Source: Epiperipatus broadwayi
Taxonomy: Eukaryota; Onychophora; Udeonychophora; Euonychophora; Peripatidae
DNA: 64,000 bases
Direction of reading: 5' to 3'
Assembly: GCA_028023455.1 (NCBI GenBank)
Contig: JAQFVV010006353.1
Coordinates: 1,178,001 to 1,242,000, forward strand
The notes under the pieces were generated by a model that was not told the DNA's origin, ran no database searches, and was given only the letters and a program-made list of their open reading frames with translations. Within the stretch, counting starts at the first letter, position 1. The number at the start of each line of letters is the position of its first letter. Below are positions 22,335 through 34,346 of this stretch, one piece after another. The position numbers and the translations under genes were made by a program.

Positions 22335-22650
22335 CACATGATCACCATTTCCTATGCTCACTCAAAACTGTTATTAAAACAGGCAAAACTATCCATACAG
22401 TAGTGCCACTCAGTGCAAGCCAGAGTAATCAATGGATGCCAGAAAGCTTGTGCATAAGATCCCTATCTAGTGCCTACTAGATGCAGTGCTCTCAGATCCA
22501 AGACTCCTCACTGAAGAAAGCCACAAGCTAGAAACTAGTCTAGAGATAGTTACTAGATAGGGATTTTATGCACAAGCCTTTTGGCATCCATTGATTACTC
22601 TGGCTTGCACTGAGTGGCACTATTGTATGGAGAGTTTTGCTTGTTTTAAT
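22335..22650. mobile_element. Foldback element, subfamily A, with 17-bp target duplication
   Basis: A 316-bp element starting CACATGATCACC and ending GTTTTGCTTGTTTTAAT is flanked on both sides by an identical 17-bp direct repeat, AATCAAATTACAAATAT (22318-22334 and 22651-22667). Duplications of this length fit target-primed retrotransposition and not the 2-9 bp of cut-and-paste MITEs. The right arm has the hammerhead-like module; the left arm has lost it. Confidence 0.8.
22511..22535 (+). ncRNA. Hammerhead-like module (family 1)
   Basis: CTGAAGA, AA, an AGC/GCT-type hairpin with a CACAA loop, GAAAC, TA, GTC. Compared with 4593-4617 the first stem pair changes from G-C to A-U, keeping pairing. 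Stem I is weakened by substitutions after GUC (TAGAG for TGGGG). Confidence 0.45.
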
Positions 22651-22957
22651 AATCAAATTACAAATATAAACAAAGTGAAAATATAAATATTAAATTTTAT
22701 ATTTAATATATTAGGCTAAAACGAAAACAAAGTAGATTAAAAATAAAACTTTTAATATCATTTAAACTTTATTTTTTCATTGGGACTGACGCAATGAAAA
22801 TCATAAAAAAAAAAAAAGTGTCTGATTTTATATAAGACATAAAAAATTCATTCATGCACCTCAAAAAACTGTTTATGCATCTGATTTCCATATTAAATGG
22901 ATACGAAAGTTTTGTACCAGTTTGTAGATCAAATTATCCGCAAGTAAAATCTCTTAC

Positions 22958-23335
22958 CTGATCCTGATTTTTGATGAAAATCAAACTTCAAGAAAAACCC
23001 GCTCAACTGATCGTGCAACCATATAAATGATAATTTTAACAAATGTGAATTTGAATGAAAGACTTGTGGGCTGTTATAATTGTTACGTTCTTTACAAATT
23101 ATATCCATATTAGACTCTGCACCATTCTGCACATCCATCTGTGCAATTTTAATTTTTGGCAGGCAAATATTTCCCCTGTTATCCAATATATGAGGTTTGA
23201 AGCCATAGAAATCAGTAAAATTAAGAATGATAATAAAATCTTTGGAGGCTTGAATAAAGTAGTCACATTGTGTAGGTCCGCTTTGGAGAGATTCTGCTAC
23301 AATTTGCCCTGGTGATGTAAATGTCTGATTACACA
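22958..23335 (-). CDS. Internal exon encoding a CUB domain
   Basis: The minus strand encodes about 126 residues with the CUB signature. Four cysteines sit at about residues 2, 24, 58 and 81, matching the C1-C2 and C3-C4 disulfides; CDYFI and LNFTDFYGF fit the first strands and the SGFFLKFDF end fits the last. A pyrimidine tract and AG precede it (AG at 23336-23337, or three bases earlier), and a strong donor, CAG/GTAAGAG, follows at 22957. The length is a multiple of three and both introns are phase 1, the class 1-1 arrangement typical of shuffled extracellular modules. CUB domains occur in secreted or membrane proteases, receptors and matrix proteins; which one is unknown, as no neighbouring domain is visible. 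Sequence is diverged but unbroken. Confidence 0.72.
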
Positions 23336-23341
23336 CTGCTA

Positions 23342-23357
23342 AAAAAAAAAAAAAAAG
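23342..23357 (-). promoter_or_regulatory. Polypyrimidine tract of the CUB-exon acceptor
   Basis: A run of about 16 T on the minus strand directly precedes TAGCAG, giving a strong 3' splice site. Confidence 0.6.
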
Positions 23358-24233
23358 ATAAAATAAATAATGTCACTTAATAATAATTATTTTAATAGTG
23401 CAATGTGAAATGTGAATATTATATACATCATAGATCCCAGACATATAAACATTTTACTTTATAAATACAGCTGTTCAAAATTTATCAGAATTGATAATAT
23501 ATACAACTTACCATCACAATTGTTCTGCTTTTAAACTTTCTATTTTTATTTATTTAGCTTCTCTACTGCTATATTAGAGTAATAATAGGTAATATAGGCT
23601 ACATAGTAATATATGTAGGGTATGCACACCTATTAGATGCATATATATATATATACTGTAATTGAGTTAATGTATTTAACAAATAAGTCATGTATGTATT
23701 CATATAATATTAATAGTATTAATGTTTGTGTTAATAAATAACAAGGTCATGCATGCATTTTTGTATAATATTATTGATAGCATTAATGTTTTCTATTAAT
23801 AAATAATAAATTTACGGATGTATAATAAAATAAAGGATATTATTTTGGTATTTGACCATGTAGCCAATAAAGTAAAGGCATGCTAGAATAACTTGAACTT
23901 TGCGTAATTAAGATTATTAAAGTAGAACTAGACCATGCATGGTCAATTTTGGATCAAGGTCAGACTATATATGGTCATTTCTAAGTGTATAAATGTTTGG
24001 CACTCCAGAAGAATAGTAGAAAATAACAGGGTATATAGAACCCCCCCAAATGATAAGTTAAAGAGTCAAAAACTCCTGTCTCTAGAAGTGTTAAAAGCAG
24101 GGCCAGATTATCATTATAGGTCACCATGATCTTTTTTTATTTTGTATGCCTTTATGGCACAAGTTTAATAAACTGCTATTAGTCTAACTACTCTCTCTCT
24201 CTCTTGTTATTCAATATATAATTGATACTCTAC

Positions 24234-24327
24234 CTCGTGAACTCCAACCAGCAAAACTAATAAGCACAACTGCATCTAGTTGGCCAACTCTAGACCCAGC
24301 ACCTGCTGTCTTCTTTCTTAATCTCAT
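24234..24327 (-). CDS. Candidate signal-peptide exon upstream of the CUB exon (speculative)
   Basis: On the minus strand an ATG opens 31 codons with a basic start (MRLRKK), a short hydrophobic run (AVVLISFAGW) and a GAG/GTAGAG donor in phase 1, which matches the phase-1 acceptor of the CUB exon about 900 bp away. Against it: the N-terminal region before the hydrophobic run is long, the donor is mediocre and no promoter is visible. It may be chance. Confidence 0.2.
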
Positions 24328-24539
24328 TTTAAAGTATTCATTATATAAGTCATCTTATATATATCAACAAATTCTTTTATTTCATCTTCTTTGATTAAAA
24401 TTCTAATATAATACTAAAACTGAGATGATAAAAATAAATTGTGTTAAGAGAGTGGTTGGCAATGGAAAACTACCATTAATGACAATTGCTTACCTTCTCT
24501 TCAAGCCACCTGCAGCACAACCACTGAATCAACTCATAT

Positions 24540-24865
24540 GCTATATAACAAAATAGATTAACTATTTGCCACAAAAGTTTTAAGAAGCTAGCTTGCCTGG
24601 ACCACAGTTATGACATGAAATTTGTACTTTGGATATCATCTTCCTGTCATAACAAACTCTCGCAAATCACTTGAAAAACATTCTTGAGACTAATGGCTTC
24701 AATGCCATACACAGTTTGAATCATTTCAAATGTTTCGGTAGCAATTTTGCCCAATTTAAAACAAAATTAGCACATTGTTCATCTGTGGGTTAAGGTACGA
24801 AACTGTCACATTTCATGTCATGATACAGACACCCAGAGTCTTAATGAATAGTTAAATTATGTTGC
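24540..24865. repeat. Foldback repeat, second copy of the 20.2-kb family
   Basis: CACAGTTATGACATGAAATTTG on the left and CACATTTCATGTCATGATACAG on the right are inverted and match the arms at 20185-20425. The centre is unrelated between the two copies. Confidence 0.55.
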
Positions 24866-26925
24866 TACTAGCCCATGCATTGAGTCAAAGATAGCACTAG
24901 GAAATTTGAAGAGAGAATCAGCCATTAGATTATCTTTTCATTTTACACCCTTTACATTCCGTCAAAACACATTTTACATTTTTAGTATATATATAATCCT
25001 ATTCGATGTTTTTTTAGTGATGTAAACAATTCATTAAAATTTATGACATGACACTAAATATTAAAATGGTAGAATAAATCGTGCAAACTATCAATAAATA
25101 AATAAAAGGTTTTATTTGTTCAAGAGATTGAGTACCGTAAATGACAATAGGCTTCCTCTACAGACCTTAAGCTGTGGAGTCCACCACTGGATCATTGCAT
25201 CAAACCATCGATAATGATTAAATAACACGATCATAAATTTTAGTTTGTTAATTACACTCCAGTCTGCTTTCAGGGAAAGATTATACTATTTTATATTTAC
25301 ATTCCTCCCTCAATATTAATTAACATTACTGATTTTGATCTGCCCCCCCCCCCCCAATCCGGAGTGCGAGAAAACTCCCAAGTCCACGCCCCCTCCCCCA
25401 TACTCACAGGTACAAGAGATGCGGAAAACGGAAAGTGAAAATTGACACACTTCGCCAAAATTAATTACATTGACCAATAAAGATTCCAAAACCTATTAAA
25501 TTGTTTAAATATTCAAAATTCCTCTTGGAAACAAATTAACGTGAAATGAATACGATTCAATTCCATCTAAGATTGGTGAAGTATACAGTTGATGGTTTGT
25601 GGCATCTACTTACGCATATATTCTTTCAAATATATAAAAAACGCAGTAATATTTTACGTTCGAAATAGTTTTTATTATCAGTTATTTTGCTACTGTGTAG
25701 ATTAAAAAAAACTACGAGGAAGCATTACAATAAGATGTTTGAAGTTTATTATTTATTAGGCTAGTTATTTATTAAAGGTGTGTCAAGTTTTATTACTAAT
25801 ATTCGTGAGGCGACATATAATAATAAAGCCTGTATCAAATATTTAGGTATTTAAAGCATTGTTCATATGTGCAAAGTTTCCAGACATCATTTTTAAAATG
25901 TAATTTGTATCCTCGGGTCATAGACCTTCATAAATATTAGGTAGCGGTATTCCGTCAATTTACAAGATTTCTGATTTTGAAAAACGGCAATATAGAACTT
26001 AAACCATAAACAACAACTTAGTTTTGATCTTATTGAATTGAAAGTTTTTATTACCAAATAATTTTTCAAAATACACGTAAACGTTAATACCCATATCTTG
26101 TAGATGAAATTCGCTTTTAAATGGGCATATAATAACGACGGCTAATCGTCGTTAATTACTACGCCCCCCCCCCCGCCCACCATACAGTCAATCTTTCTAC
26201 ACTAAGTTATTATTGTTATACAAAAAAAAAAGGTTTTCCAATTTCTTATATATATTGTAACGTCATTAACCTATAACTCACTCCCTCACTTATTACTTGT
26301 TTTTACCATATCTATTCTCTTTATTACTCCTCCAATATGTTCTCTATAAACACAGGCTATATTTCCTGATCATCATCATTTTCTGTCAATCACCTTCTGA
26401 CTGTCAGTCAGAAGATTGCTCTACACTGGTAGCTTAAAGGACACATGGCAATATGACCTTGTCCTCAAGGCACCATCTTCCCATTATAGAACAGCTACTA
26501 ATAAACACAATCAAGACAGACTTCAGTTCTACAATTCTAATAACATCTCCATTAACATCTGAAAGTAACACAGTTTAGAGAAAGGTCTTTGAGCATGGTC
26601 CAGATAATGCTGACAATATATTTGAATATTAAACTAATTTGGGGAATGAGACAGAGAAGAACAGCATACTACTAAATGTTTTTATTATCATAATATCAAA
26701 ATTTATTTAACAACTAATAAAGAAAGAGCATCAAAATAATAAGAATCATAAAATTACAAACACACTGATTAGCATTCCTTTCCTACGAAATATACATGTA
26801 AAAATGATACAGACAAATAAAATATAAAAGGGTGAAAAAAATAAATAAAAGATTAGCTAACAATTTAATACATTAATTTCTATGCCGTCAATATAACACT
26901 GCTAAGATAAAATAAAAAAATTTCT
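24866..26925. other. Noncoding DNA with two poly-C tracts
   Basis: About 2 kb without a recognised gene. Poly-C runs lie at 25343-25356 and 26164-26175, and a small hairpin (ACGACGGCTAATCGTCGT) at about 26137. GC is slightly higher around 25550-26170 than in the rest of the window, so an untranslated exon or promoter could be hidden here, but I see no direct evidence. Confidence 0.4.
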
Positions 26926-26998
26926 CATGTGTCATAGCATCAGCTGGGAAGCGAATCCGCTAACCCTGTCGCTGACCTCTCGACCACCAATGCTTGAC
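26926..26998 (-). mobile_element. SINE1, reverse copy
   Basis: The reverse complement reads CAAGCATTGGTGGTCGAGAG to GGCTGATGCTATGACACATG, with GGATTCGCTTCCC as B box. It lacks part of the anticodon-arm region of the other copies. Confidence 0.7.
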
Positions 26999-26999
26999 T

Positions 27000-28425
27000 A
27001 AATTTTATATAAAATAATTAATAACAAATATTAATAATAATTGTCTAATAAATTTTTTACTTATATAAAATAAATAATAAATATTAATGATAATAGTATA
27101 ATATACGTTCATAGATGACTTAGGAATTTTTAGGCAAATTGTAAGTTTACAGATATTTATAAGGCCCATGTAGAGTACATTACATTACCCTTAACTTCTT
27201 TGACTTCAGAATCTTATTTTCACACAGGCAACATTTCTATTTGTTACAGGATTTTCATTTAAAATATATTATAATATAGAGTTCTTTTTGATATATTATC
27301 ACAGGATTTTCTTTTAAAATATGCAGTTTACTTTCTTGGCGATATATCGGCAAACAGTGGCTCATAAAATCAGAGCATATGTCATCTAGACAAGCAAGAC
27401 CTTAATCACATTTTTTTAAGTGTAACATAGAGGGAATAATCAGACAGCTACTTCTTAGTCTCTGCGACACTTTTGTATTTAATTCACAGTGTGGCCCATT
27501 GTTGACTGCCAATACCTTCTCTAAAACAAAATTATTAATGTTCTTAATCTTCGTGGCACCTCAGAGTTTTTGTAGTCCAAATTAAAATTATATTTTAAAA
27601 ACATGATAAGCTTTGCTGATTAAAGTCTATATTCCAGACCAAAATTAAAATTATTATATCTGAAAAACACGATTATCCTTTACAATCATTGTTCAAATTA
27701 TCTTAAAGACATTTCTTAATTAAAGATTTTTAATCACTAATTTAATTTTTTCTCTCTTTTCTTTATAAAACACATTTGTTTGAGCTATCAAAAAAATCGA
27801 TAGTGATTTAGTATGACTTTGTATGTTTTACTCATGTGATTTGATCAAGCATAGTTGAACGAAATTTGCGCTTTGATTTTTTAATAATTGATGTAAATTG
27901 CAATTTTATAATGAATGGTCATATCGTGACCACATGTGGATTATCTGATGTCATTTAGTGCTTGGATGTGTCAGCAATAGTTTTGGACGGTTCTTAGAAT
28001 GCAAAATGGCTGTGAGTACATACTAAATCAGTACCAAAAAACCTATAAAAAATTCAAAGTGTCTTAACTTGGAAACAGTATACCTTCTTGGTGTTTAATA
28101 TTTCAATAATGAAATTTGTACCATTATTTTTCCATTCTCTTTAAAATGATGCGAGATTGGTCTTTGTGGTTCTAATCATTCAACTGCAATTTGAACCCGT
28201 TCTTATTATGGAAACAAATCCACGAACTGATATTAACAAGGGAACAAACATTTAACTACCAAATATATTTATGAATTAAAATGAGAAATTAAACTAATCA
28301 AGATAATAAATGATTAGTAATAATCATTAATGGTTGGTGTCAAAATGATGAAGGTGTAATGTCTGATATTTGTAAATTAAATTATTATAATTTGATCTAA
28401 TTTTAATAAGGTTTTTCTTATAATT
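27000..28425. other. AT-rich noncoding DNA
   Basis: No gene or repeat family recognised. Confidence 0.5.
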
Positions 28426-28429
28426 AAAT

Positions 28430-28560
28430 GAATGGATGTATTGCTTGGGAATTCATAAAAAGTTCAAGCACCATATCTGGAATCAATCCAGAGACCTTAC
28501 ACTCTAGAATTTGACACTTCACCATTGAAGTAAACCATGTGAGGCCTTACCTTTAAAAGA
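28430..28560 (-). repeat. SINE3, reverse copy
   Basis: On the minus strand it reads GGCCTCACATGGTTTACTTC, a tRNA-like middle with GGATTGATTCC (decayed B box), then a tail with AACTTTTTATGAATTCCCAAG. It matches the plus copy at 61170-61305 throughout, which defines the family. Confidence 0.6.
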
Positions 28561-29423
28561 ATTTAAGTAACCAAATTTAGTTCCTTTTTTTCATATCCAC
28601 CCTCAGTATTTAACTTTCTTTCCTGCTTTCAATCGATTTTTTTTATTTATTAATTGTCTGGTTTTTTCTAATCGATAATTAATCTTTATATGTATATAAA
28701 TAAACACAACTGCTAAAATTATGACAATTTTACTACTATGGAGATGTAAATATAAAATGCAGGACATTTGCATAAACAATTTCGTCGTAATAGTTAAAAC
28801 AAAATTATTTTTAGTGTAGCAAAATTGGAATAACAAAGTAATTTTCATTTAGAGAAAGTTATAAATAGTTAAATACTGTACATGCAACTTATCTACTAAT
28901 CTGGATTTTCAGAAAGTAAAAAAAAAAACCTTTTCCTTCCTCCACTGACTTTCAAAGGAACTTCTTCCTGCCTCGTCTGACATTTATCTGACAAGAAGGG
29001 AAAAGGCCTAGAAAAAATTCAGGTTGAAAAGATAAGCTGGATTTTGTTAACAATTTGTACCTTTGCTTTTTTTTTAAAATATATATTATTTACAGGCATA
29101 TTTAAGAACTGGCTATTTTAATTTAAAATCTTTGTGCTCTGCATATAAATGAGATACAAAGACTATAACGCTTTATAATATATTTTTAAAACATTAAAAG
29201 TTCATTAAAGTAAATATGTAGCTCAAATATAAGACGATTAGAGTCATTTGTTTTAAAGATGTGGCAAACAATAGTAAACTTTTAAATGATATTGCATGGT
29301 CACATTAATCAAGTGTTTAGAACCGTCTACCTGTGCAGTCAGAAAACAAGTCTTTCTTACTACTGCCTAGACATTGTGATCTTAGGGCAAGGTCACAAAA
29401 ATTCAAGCAATTTTCACTATATT
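28561..29423. other. AT-rich noncoding DNA
   Basis: Nothing recognised. The 81-codon minus ORF at 28603-28848 is K/I-rich and has no family signature. Confidence 0.5.
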
Positions 29424-29570
29424 AACATTATGATGTTAATTTTATGAAATATTTATATTCATCTAAGCTTTTAAAAAAAACTATCGGATATTTATAGATT
29501 TTTTCCCTGCTTTTGAAACTTTAGATGAATATAAATATTTGGAACAAATTTCATAAAATTAAAACCACAA
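29424..29570. repeat. Hairpin repeat
   Basis: Arms of about 55 bp built on TTTATATTCATCTAA and TTAGATGAATATAAA, with TTTTATGAAAT at the outer ends, enclose about 35 bp. It is a small foldback element of unknown family. Confidence 0.6.
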
Positions 29571-29689
29571 TACAGCAATTGATCTACCCCTCTTCTGTAT
29601 TTAAATGGACATATTAAGGTCCTATACGTGAGATGTCAGTGACTTAAAGTTAACATGGATATGAGAATAAGATTGGCATTAACAAGGAA

Positions 29690-30030
29690 GGACTTCGAGC
29701 GTTTCCATCATCAAATTTTCAATGATATGAATGGCTGAAGAATTGGAGGGTGAAGAAAACTGAAGCCTGTCCATTAAAGTATGAAGATTTGCTATCTTAA
29801 TATAAACTGAGCGCCGGTTATTTACGTCTGTGGAAGATGATGATCTGGACTAACTGATGAGTGCTGCTCAGCACGAAATACATTAGACTGGAGATCATTT
29901 ATCTTTTTCACATCTATGTAGTCATGTGTACAATTGTATAAGATGGAATGGATAGTTGTAGGGGTTTGAAAGTCTGAGTTCAAATCCCTTCTAAATTATA
30001 TTTCAGTACAAAACATACATACAAAAAAAT
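29690..30030 (+). mobile_element. SINE4, tRNA-derived
   Basis: It matches the reverse of 10135-10500 over some 340 bp. GAGTTCAAATCCC is a B box, ATAAGATGGAATGGATAG precedes it where an A box is expected, and the flanking ATATTTCAG and GCTCAGCACGAAA blocks are shared by both copies. Confidence 0.6.
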
Positions 30031-30054
30031 GTCAATATAAAACTTAGCATGATT

Positions 30055-30180
30055 TTGTGCAATGATAGAGTGATCATGATTTTGTGCAGTGATGGGGTGG
30101 ATAGACTAAGTCCACCGATTGAGGTTTAGCTCTACCACTTTGGTGCTCAAATTTCTAGCAATAAACCAATCAATTATTTT
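30055..30180 (+). repeat. SINE3-like fragment
   Basis: GTGCAGTGATGGGGTGGATA and CTCAAATTTCTAGCAATAAA resemble the SINE3 head and tail, followed by a T-run. Diverged and only loosely assigned. Confidence 0.4.
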
Positions 30181-31479
30181 TTTTTTTTTTTTGTAAATAT
30201 AAACTATTCATTTCTGACTAATTTTCAATTCTTACAAAAAGTATTAATTTTTATAAACAAAAAAAAATTATTCGTTGGAAAAAAAAAAAAAATGGATATC
30301 TCCATCAAGATTATTTTTGCTAGGAATTTTGAAAAAGTCAACTAAAGATCTGTCAAATGAAGAGGTAGTTTAAAGAAGTCTTCAGAATAAATCTGTAGGC
30401 AAACAAAATAATTAACAGATTGGTTTTGCCTAAAGTTACTACGATAAACGGAATGAATCTGAGAAGGCACTATGATATTTATACAGCAACAGATATTATA
30501 AAACAAATGCAAAGCCAAAAACAAACAAAAAAGGCAAGTAATACAATATTTTATAGTATCTGATTATTTGTCGTAACTGCTTTAAATAGTCTGATTTGCA
30601 ATAACATGATTTTGTCATTTGTTTAATAAAATAAGCAAGAAATATAGTATGCATGGGCTTGCTATGTCATTATTCAGAGTATTTACCAAACTTTCCACCA
30701 ATATACATCTTATTATACAGACATTTATGTTATATATAGGACAATTTTGCCATTTAAAGCAATTAATTTCTAAAAAAAATTTTTACCACAAATTTAAAAT
30801 AAATAATGGCAAAAGTGAGTAAATATCCTTTAGGAATTGATATATATAATTATGATAAATAACAAAATAAAAAAGATGAATTAATGAAAAAATTATTCAC
30901 ATGTATTATTTCTGAAAATATCCAGCACTTTGTGCAAATAATAACCCACATATATGTAAGAATGTGTGGGTATGTAAATTACCCACAAGTATAGTTAAAG
31001 ATATATATCTGCATTTTCAAATTATAATTTATCAATATTATTTTTAATTAATAGGGTAGCTCTTATATATCATTTATAATGGAGGTTGAATAAAAAATAA
31101 AATATAAATATTTTTATTTTTTGAATACCTACAAATAAAATAAAAAAGATAAACCTTTATATATATCATTTTAAATATAATTTTATGAGCAATATAATGA
31201 GCCTGTTATTAAAATGTTTACTTTAAAGATTAATCATCAAATTTTTATGAATAATTATAAAATTAATAATTTCAAATATATTTAAAAATCTATATTTATT
31301 TATCCATGTTTGGTGATCATGATTATTTGTTATTTTATAGGATTTTACGATATAATATATCCATACACAATTAATATAAACATAAATTGTGAAATCTATC
31401 TCCAACAAAATAAATAAAAAATTAATATCTGTCCAAGTGGGTTTTTGATAAGAAAATCTTTCCTTTCTCTATGATCCAT
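30181..31479. other. AT-rich noncoding DNA
   Basis: Poly-T and poly-A tracts at the left edge, then plain AT-rich DNA. No gene recognised. Confidence 0.5.
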
Positions 31480-31785
31480 ATATTTGATGAATACCCATTT
31501 TTTGATAATAAAAAGAAGGCACTGGATCCTTCAAAAAATAATAATAATTGTCTGACCTCATCTTTAGAAAAAAAAATCAAATGGTTTCTTGGGAGTTCAT
31601 AAGAAGATGGACCATTAATATGACCAAACAGGGCTGTAATCCATAATTTTGAATTTCCAGAGTCAGCCATTCTACCACGATAATCAAAACCAATCAGGGC
31701 ATCATTCAGTTTATCTTTAAAAAAAGTCTAAAGACTGATCTTGCAGTTCTTCAAATATCCTGATATCCTAAGTGTTATAAGTATG
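31480..31785 (-). pseudogene. Unidentified coding relic
   Basis: The minus strand reads as well-composed protein, including FEELQDQSLDFF, then after one extra T in a seven-T run KLNDALIGFDYRGRMADSG, NSKLWITALFGHINGPSS and YELPRNHLIFFS. Removing that base in the reading would join the halves, so this looks like an intronless coding sequence with a frameshift and not an exon. I do not recognise the family. The last residues to 31422 are low-complexity and may be noncoding. A transposon gene or a processed pseudogene are both possible. Confidence 0.4.
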
Positions 31786-32454
31786 CTAGTCAATTTCCAT
31801 TCTTTCTGGTATGGAAGAATGTTTGTAACCTCAACAATTTGAAAAGACTTGGTCTAACTATACTCTTTTTTATAGAATGATTTGGGTAAAAATATTCAAG
31901 TAATATATACAAAGGCAAGGTATAAATATTCTTGATGAAAACAAGTTTTTATTAACAGTCTGACAGGGAGTAGTTATGTGAAACAAATGAGCCATGTCTT
32001 CTGGTAAAATTAATGACCTCAAAAAGAAAATCCTGCTTGATTATAAGACTAAATTCAGTTATAAAGCCAATAAATAATACATCATTTCAAATAATGTAAC
32101 CATCCCTTTAAAAAAATTTTTAAAAAAAGTACGGTCTTTTTCAGCATTGTGGGTAATATAATTTTACTATGGAAATAAATTTGTTTTAAACTAAAAAATA
32201 TTTTAAAAAGTTTTTCTTACTGAAAAAGACATTCTTATCAATTCCCATACTAAAATTTACTATATTAAACTATTAGTCGTGATTGAGTATATATAAATTT
32301 AATACCAATAGTGAATGTCTGAAGCTTTTATTTCTTTCCATATAATTACATATATAAATCACTAATATATTAATCACACATATTTAAAATTAAGATAATT
32401 CAAAAGTCATGGGTAGTTAAAAATGAGTTAATGTTTTGTTTGTTTTTTTCTCAT
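31786..32454. other. AT-rich DNA, possibly decayed upstream part of the coding relic
   Basis: Composition suggests old minus-strand coding sequence between about 31790 and 32050, but no reading frame can be followed. Beyond that it is plain AT-rich DNA. Confidence 0.3.
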
Positions 32455-32538
32455 ATGTCAAGCCGTCGGCCGGGCATGAACCTGGGACAACTGCTTGGAA
32501 AGCAGCTGCACTAACCTCTCGGCCACCAACGCTTGACG
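32455..32538 (-). mobile_element. SINE1, reverse copy
   Basis: The minus strand reads CAAGCGTTGGTGGCCGAGAG, a CAGCTGCTTTCCAAGCAG stem, a GGTTCATGCCCGG box and GACATATGAG. The plus-strand ORF at 32436-32630 translates this SINE and is not a gene. Confidence 0.7.
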
Positions 32539-33034
32539 AGTTAATGTTTTTTCCCTGCAATATATATACTAAATCTATACAAATAATTTGCCAATTGAAT
32601 TATCAGGTTCATAATAGGATCAAGTCCTAAGTTGACAGGTGAGTACAAGTAAATTTTAATACCAAGAGAGCACGTTTGAACTTGGGTTTCTTTCCATATG
32701 ATTACATATATAGGTCACTAACATATTTATTAAACTATTAGTATGTAAATTATTTTATGGCTATCAAGTATATAGTGTTAAAAATATAAATCTATTTCAA
32801 GGACAACAAGTTTGGATACGCTACTAAGATAATTTACAAGCTAAATCCCTAAAAAAAAAAAATCATTTTTTAAATAAACTTGTAAATAATACCTACCTTT
32901 TATCTGTCGAAATAGATTGGCATTGCTATACTAAAAGTTGCGTGTTACAGATTTATTTAAGAAATGACTGCTTAGGGATCTGGCTTGTAAATTATCTTCC
33001 TAATGTATTCGGACTTGTTTATCATATGTATATC

Positions 33035-33230
33035 ATATGATCACAGCTCTCATGCTTAAACAAACCAATAAGATATCGATAATCTATTATCAAAACAATA
33101 CTGTAATTAGATAATTATTATTACTGTTCAATTGTCTGATATTTTGGCAATGAATTGCTGACTTCTATGGGCTTGTTTAAGTATTAGGTTGGTTTGCATA
33201 AGTACGAGGGTTGACGATGTGATTTATATA
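33035..33230. repeat. Diverged copy of the TTGTCAAGGCAAC repeat family
   Basis: AAACAAACCAATAAGATATCG and ATAATCTATTATCAAAACAA match the copy at 37226-37300 (AATAAACCAATAGAATATC, TAATCTGTTGTCAAGGCAAC). It is aged; its ends are not defined. Confidence 0.4.
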
Positions 33231-33766
33231 ATATATAAACATCAAAACAGCATCATTTGGCTTGTATTAATTTATTCTAGAGGCACATATATAAGCAAGA
33301 ATAATCAATGAGAAATAAATGGTTATGCTAAACAAATCACCAAACAAGTTTGGGGCTATTAGCTTTTTGTCAGTGAGGAGTATTGAACTATCCATATCCA
33401 CTTAGCAACTTCTTGCATTTCTATTATAACATTCAAGCCAATGACTTGAAATTTCTAACATTCTAAAATATCAAGTCCAAGTGAAATTGTTTGTATAGCT
33501 ATATTTAGGTATGACACTAGCAGAAAATTAAGTTTTAAAACTCGCAGTTATATGCTATCAGAAAACATTTTGCAAAGAAATGGTTCCTTGTATAACAAAA
33601 CAGCATCACAACTTTCTTAACTTACATCTTATATCTGCACAATACACCCTACATTATTTTTATCTACTCGCTGATGTAAGCATGAATAATGAAACAGTAC
33701 ACATAAGCATGAATAATAAATCAGTTTTATAACAATTTCTACTTCTTTTCTTTTACTATGTAATTC

Positions 33767-33983
33767 TATGATAAGCATTTATTTGGTTTCAAAAAAACAG
33801 ATTAATTTATTTAAATGTTAAATAATAAATAAAGCAACGCTTTCAACCTAGAAGGTCATATTCATAGTGCTCAAACTCAGTGGCTGATATTATTATTGAG
33901 GTTGAAAGCGTTGCTTTTTTATTATTTAAAGTTTAAATAAATTAATCTTTCTTTGGAAGCGAATAAACGCTTATCATAGACTA
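33767..33983. repeat. Foldback element with arms of about 90 bp
   Basis: Left and right arms are inverted copies carrying GCAACGCTTTCAACCT and GGTTGAAAGCGTTGC, with TGATAAGCATTTAT and ATAAACGCTTATCA at the outer ends. The loop is about 35 bp. Noncoding. Confidence 0.7.
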
Positions 33984-34346
33984 AAGCAGTAGGTTGTATT
34001 GCTGACTGGAACCCCAAACTAATTTTAAGCTATTAGTTTGAAGATCTGGTTAGCAGTAACATTTATTGATTATTCATCCTTACACAGATGAGTATAAACA
34101 GTCTAGCATAGAATGAATTATTATTAATGCAAGAACCTAAAATAATAAAGTCTGGCAGTTACATTTACATGTATTAAAATTTTCATTGTGTAACGATTTC
34201 TATCCTAATAAACAACTATTGATAACTTTTAAAACAAACTGCAATGATATATGTAAGTGTGTGTATCGTTATTAAAAAAATGTTTTTAAAAGCCTCTGCA
34301 GCAATAGATTGGATTTATTACAAAAAATATAACTAAGCCACTAAAT
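33984..34346. other. AT-rich noncoding DNA
   Basis: Nothing recognised. Confidence 0.5.

Noticed and set aside
25343-25356. Poly-C tract as a regulatory element
   Set aside because: Homopolymer runs of C or G recur (26164, 36555, 44150) without context; likely slippage.
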